From NCBI GenBank assembly GCA_019113845.1, contig DXGQ01000046.1, positions 39,570 to 103,569 of the forward strand: DNA of 64,000 nucleotides, given 5' to 3'. The position numbers were made by a program, and so were the translations under genes. The DNA is from Candidatus Anaerobutyricum avicola (GTDB lineage Bacteria; Bacillota; Clostridia; Lachnospirales; Lachnospiraceae). Shown here in pieces: positions 60,511-64,000 of the stretch; within the stretch, counting starts at the first letter, position 1; the number at the start of each line of letters is the position of its first letter. The notes beneath the pieces were generated by a model. The model was not told where the DNA came from. It made no database searches and worked only from the letters and a program-made list of their open reading frames with translations.

Positions 60511-60579
60511 AAGGTAGATTATTCGGAAAGATTGCATTATAATATAGGACAAAAGGTTTCAACATGGGAGGTAGTAAAC

Positions 60580-60765
60580 ATGAGAGGTTATGAGGCAGCA
60601 AAGATTTTAAAAGAGAAGGGAATCACCATCGACGATGTGAACGCGGAGATCGCTTACAGAAAAGAGACCAACGCATTCAGCAATCAGCCGCAGAATGAGG
60701 CCTTTATGAACATGACCCTGAATGAGGTCGTGCGCGTCAAAGAGATGTGGGACATCTGCGACTAA
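60580..60765 (+). CDS. Small hypothetical protein (61 aa)
   Basis: Good RBS (gggaggtag), MRGYEAAKILKEKGITIDDVNAEIAYRKETNAF. Confidence 0.65.
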   Translation: MRGYEAAKILKEKGITIDDVNAEIAYRKETNAFSNQPQNEAFMNMTLNEVVRVKEMWDICD

Positions 60766-60806
60766 GGTCTTTGGGATTTCCTTTATGACGATTAGGAGGA
60801 CCCCTT

Positions 60807-61511
60807 ATGAAACTGACATCAGCGGAATATAAGGAGATTGCCAGAGACGCCCTGAAAGGCAGCTGGGGCAAGGCCATTGGAGCCATGCTTCTGGCTGCCT
60901 GCCTGGGAGCGTTCGGTACTTCCCTGTATTTCATCACACATTTTATGTTTATCATGAGTATTGCCATCCGGGTTTTTGAGAGCCTGCCCCATTATTTTCT
61001 GGTGCTGCTCATACTCGGGATCATACTGGCGCTTTTTTTCTTTTTCGCAGGCGGGCCGGCACGATTCGGATACATTGATTTTAATCTGGCGCTGCTGGAC
61101 AGAAGGGAAACCTCTCCCTCTGTGGTACTGCATCGTTTTTCTATGGTCTGGAAGGGTATGTACATGAAGATCGCCCTGTTTGTCTATGAGTTTTTATTTT
61201 CCCTGCTACTCATTATCCCCGGTATTGTCACCATGTATGCATATGCCATGGTTCCGTACATTCTGGAGGAAAAGCAGGATTACACGGTAGGAAAGGCGAT
61301 GAAAATGTCCCGGAAGATCATGCGCGGACATAAATGGGAACTGTTTTGCCTGCGATTCAGTTTCCTCGGCTGGTATTTTTTAAGCCTCGCTACATTCGGG
61401 CTGGCGCTTTTTTACGTCCTGCCTTACATGAACGCGGCGGAAGCAGCCTTTTATAACGAGATATCCGGCCGTGCGGACGCCTTTTATGGCAGAGAGACGC
61501 CGGAGTTGTAA
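60807..61511 (+). CDS. DUF975 family membrane protein
   Basis: ARDALKGSWGKAIGAMLLA; YAMVPYILEEKQDYTVGKAMKMSRKIMRGHKWELFCL. Confidence 0.8.
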   Translation: MKLTSAEYKEIARDALKGSWGKAIGAMLLAACLGAFGTSLYFITHFMFIMSIAIRVFESLPHYFLVLLILGIILALFFFFAGGPARFGYIDFNLALLDRRETSPSVVLHRFSMVWKGMYMKIALFVYEFLFSLLLIIPGIVTMYAYAMVPYILEEKQDYTVGKAMKMSRKIMRGHKWELFCLRFSFLGWYFLSLATFGLALFYVLPYMNAAEAAFYNEISGRADAFYGRETPEL

Positions 61512-61573
61512 GAGACAAAAAGGGGAGCGATCCTCTTTTTTGTTTCCTGTTTTTTGGCGATCGGGTGAGAAAA

Positions 61574-62293
61574 ATGTATTATATTGGAATTTGTGATGAT
61601 GGAAAAAATATATGTGCCGAGTTGGAAAAGATGGTGCTGCAATACGGACAGGACAGAAACGTAAAGTTGGAGACAGAACTGTGGTATACCGGCGAGGAGG
61701 TCTGCCAATATCTGAGAGACTGGCATCCCCTGGACATTCTGTTCCTCGATATCGAACTGCTTACGATGAGCGGTATCGAGGTGGCGCAATTCATCCGAAG
61801 CCAGATGGAGAACCGGTGGATGCAGATCATCTACATATCCGGCAATGCTTCCCACGCGCAGAAACTGTTCAAAACCCAGCCCATGGACTTTCTGATCAAA
61901 CCGATTACCGAAGAGGCGGTTTGGGAGGCGCTGGATCTGGCAATAAAGCTGTTGGGTCAAAAAGAACAGCGATTCACATACCGGACAGGACAGGAGTACC
62001 GCTATGTGCCGTACGGAGATATCCTGTATTTTGGCAGCGAGGGCAGAAAAATCATAATAAAAACACTCCGGGGTGAGGAAACATTTTATGGGAGGCTTAA
62101 GAACATAGAAAAGACGCTTCCCCCGTATTTTATCAGTATCCACCAGTCTTATATTGTGAACCATGACTTTGTGACAAAATATACCTATGACTCCGTGGAA
62201 CTTTTGGACGGCGCCTGTCTGCCGATCAGCAAGGCGAACCGGAAAAAGGTCAGGGAGCAGATACTGCGGGAGGATTGGAATGATAATAAATAG
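61574..62293 (+). CDS. LytTR family response regulator
   Basis: Receiver (IGICDDGKNIC, LDILFLDIEL) plus LytTR domain (DILYFGSEGRKIIIKT...FISIHQSYIVN). Confidence 0.9.
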   Translation: MYYIGICDDGKNICAELEKMVLQYGQDRNVKLETELWYTGEEVCQYLRDWHPLDILFLDIELLTMSGIEVAQFIRSQMENRWMQIIYISGNASHAQKLFKTQPMDFLIKPITEEAVWEALDLAIKLLGQKEQRFTYRTGQEYRYVPYGDILYFGSEGRKIIIKTLRGEETFYGRLKNIEKTLPPYFISIHQSYIVNHDFVTKYTYDSVELLDGACLPISKANRKKVREQILREDWNDNK

Positions 62294-63527
62294 CGTTATC
62301 TGTATGGGAGCGAACGCGTTTCGAGTGTATCTGATCAGCCGGTTTATGAAGGTATTTTTCAGGACGGAGGAGATACCCGGCAGGAAGATCATCCTGGCTT
62401 ACGGGCTCTTCTATGCGGTCAACACATTTTTATATCTGACACTGCGTACAGCCTTTATAAACATAGCCTGTAATCTTGTGGGAATTTTCCTGCTGACGCT
62501 GCTGTATCCTGCGCAGATCAGAATGAAGCTGTTTGTGACGGTTATCATATGTGCATTAAGTATGGCGTGTGATGTTATGGTTGTTCGGATTTTTGTAAAT
62601 TACCAGGATGGAGAAATGTTCAATCAGGTCTATCAGGTTATTATCGTATTACTATTTTTTGTTTGTGAAATTATTGTGGAAAAAGCATTGGCATATCGGG
62701 AGAAACAAGAAGATATCCATAATGTTTTTCTTCTTATTGTTCCGATATGTAGTATTTTTATGCTTCGGTATATGACAAAGGACAGTTCTGATATGGATTC
62801 TGACGCAGTGATTGCGGCCATCAGTGTGCTTGTGATGAACTTTTGTGTATTTTATCTCTATCATTTGTCCATTAAGGCATTTTCGGCAAAATATGAAAAT
62901 ATTATGCTGAAGCAAAATCTTAAAGCTTATATGAATCAATTGGAACTGATTTCTCAAACGGAAGGAAAAGTGAAATCCCTGCGTCACGATATGAGACATC
63001 ATATCAATGAACTACAGATTTTGGCAAAAAAGAACAACATTGCAGGGATAAAAAAATACCTTGCTTCCATGCAGGAATATTTAAAGACGCCGGATGAAAT
63101 CATAGAATCCGGCGACGTTGAGATTGACAGTCTCTTAAACTACATGCTGGCACAGGCAAGAAAGGAACAGATATCCGTCCGGACAGAAGTGCGCCTGTCG
63201 GACGTCAGTCAACATTCCTTTGACATTAATATCATTCTGGGTAATCTTTTGGAAAATGCCATCGAGGCCGCCCGGCAGGCAGAAGAAAAGAAGCTGTCGG
63301 TCAACATCAAAGAAGAAAAAGGCATCCTGAAAATACATGTGGAAAACAGCTACAGCGGAACACTCAGACAAAAGGGGACAAAACTTCTCACAACGAAAAA
63401 AGACAGCAACCTGCACGGACTGGGACTTGGCAATGTGGAAAATATCGTACAGAAATATTACGGAACAATGAAGATAGAAAAAAAAGACCGCCTGTTTTCC
63501 GTTCAGATCCTGTTGTACCTGGGGTGA
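62280..63527 (+). CDS. AgrC-like sensor histidine kinase (GHKL)
   Basis: Multi-TM N-terminus, LRHDMRHHINEL, ILGNLLENAIEAAR, GLGLGNVENIV; overlaps the response regulator by 14 nt. Confidence 0.9.
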   Translation: MIINSVICMGANAFRVYLISRFMKVFFRTEEIPGRKIILAYGLFYAVNTFLYLTLRTAFINIACNLVGIFLLTLLYPAQIRMKLFVTVIICALSMACDVMVVRIFVNYQDGEMFNQVYQVIIVLLFFVCEIIVEKALAYREKQEDIHNVFLLIVPICSIFMLRYMTKDSSDMDSDAVIAAISVLVMNFCVFYLYHLSIKAFSAKYENIMLKQNLKAYMNQLELISQTEGKVKSLRHDMRHHINELQILAKKNNIAGIKKYLASMQEYLKTPDEIIESGDVEIDSLLNYMLAQARKEQISVRTEVRLSDVSQHSFDINIILGNLLENAIEAARQAEEKKLSVNIKEEKGILKIHVENSYSGTLRQKGTKLLTTKKDSNLHGLGLGNVENIVQKYYGTMKIEKKDRLFSVQILLYLG

Positions 63528-63703
63528 TAAAAGACAGGAATAGTAATTGTTAAACAATAAAATATTATATTAATAATATAAAGACTTGCATAAACTTGTA
63601 GAAAGCTCTTTTTTAGATATGTATTACAGAGATAATATTATCAGAAAAAGAGTTTTTTTCTATACTTTTTAGGTGCTTATATAAAAAATTTTATAAATAA
63701 GGT

Positions 63704-63738
63704 CTATTTTTTACAAAAACATAGCCTATTTTTTACAA
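63704..63738 (+). promoter_or_regulatory. Direct repeat pair CTATTTTTTACAA, 22 bp apart, candidate response-regulator site
   Basis: Identical 13-mers at 63704-63716 and 63726-63738, upstream of TACAAT at 63765-63770. Confidence 0.6.
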
Positions 63739-63804
63739 CATCCGGCACAGGAAAAATATTATGGTACAATAAATAAAAACAAACAGGAAGGAGGGAGAGG
63801 AGCA

Positions 63805-63945
63805 ATGAAGAAAAAGCTTTTGAGTAAAGTGGAAAAAATCATCGCAAAGTCAGCCAGAAAAGCATCGGAAGTGGAATCTGGATGCGGTCAATCTGCCGGA
63901 CAGTCTGGATCTGACAGGGGATACTGTCAGAGTTGCTGTGCTTGA
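63805..63945 (+). CDS. 46 aa AgrD-like leader ORF, out of frame with a downstream subtilase fragment
   Basis: RBS aaggaggga; MKKKLLSKVEKIIAKSARKASEVESGCGQSAGQSGSDRGYCQSCCA*. Confidence 0.4.
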   Translation: MKKKLLSKVEKIIAKSARKASEVESGCGQSAGQSGSDRGYCQSCCA

Positions 63946-64000
63946 CTCCGGTGTTACGGCAGCCGAAGATGTGCTTGTAGCCGACTACGTAGACCTGACT
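63869..64000 (+). CDS. Subtilase (S8) N-terminal catalytic segment, truncated by window end, no obvious own start
   Basis: KWNLDAVNLPDSLDLTGDTVRVAVLDSGVTAAEDVLVADYVDLT, +1 relative to the 63805 ORF. Confidence 0.55.

Overview
This is a 64 kb window from a low-to-mid GC Gram-positive genome. Gene content and order (infC-rpmI-rplT, tepA-ftsK/spoIIIE, folD-rimO-pgsA-cinA, clpC/radA, T-box-aspS, PPi-PFK, GGGtGRT pair) look like Lachnospiraceae/Clostridia; this assignment is inference. Most of it is chromosomal housekeeping. I saw no CRISPR array, intact prophage or rRNA operon. Items that deserve follow-up: (1) a two-gene pair at 14.2-16.3 kb made of a single-TRD HsdS-like protein and an HsdM-like protein whose SAM-binding and NPPF/Y catalytic motifs appear to be missing, with no HsdR; (2) two inverted copies of a ~160-185 nt self-complementary element at 40.33-40.70 kb whose stems differ between copies but stay paired; (3) the NifU-like + GGGtGRT gene pair of unknown function; (4) orphan microcompartment-type genes (EutL-like and EutP-like) away from any eut operon; (5) an in-frame copZ nested inside copA behind its own Shine-Dalgarno; (6) an Agr/LytTR-like two-component system followed by a 22-bp-phased direct repeat and an AgrD-like ORF that runs out of frame into a subtilase; (7) a decayed mobile-element scar (integrase + RHH + aldolase fragments) at 38.9-39.45 kb; (8) a palindromic MITE-like insertion between the aspS T-box and aspS. 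All calls come from reading the sequence and the supplied translations. No database search was run.
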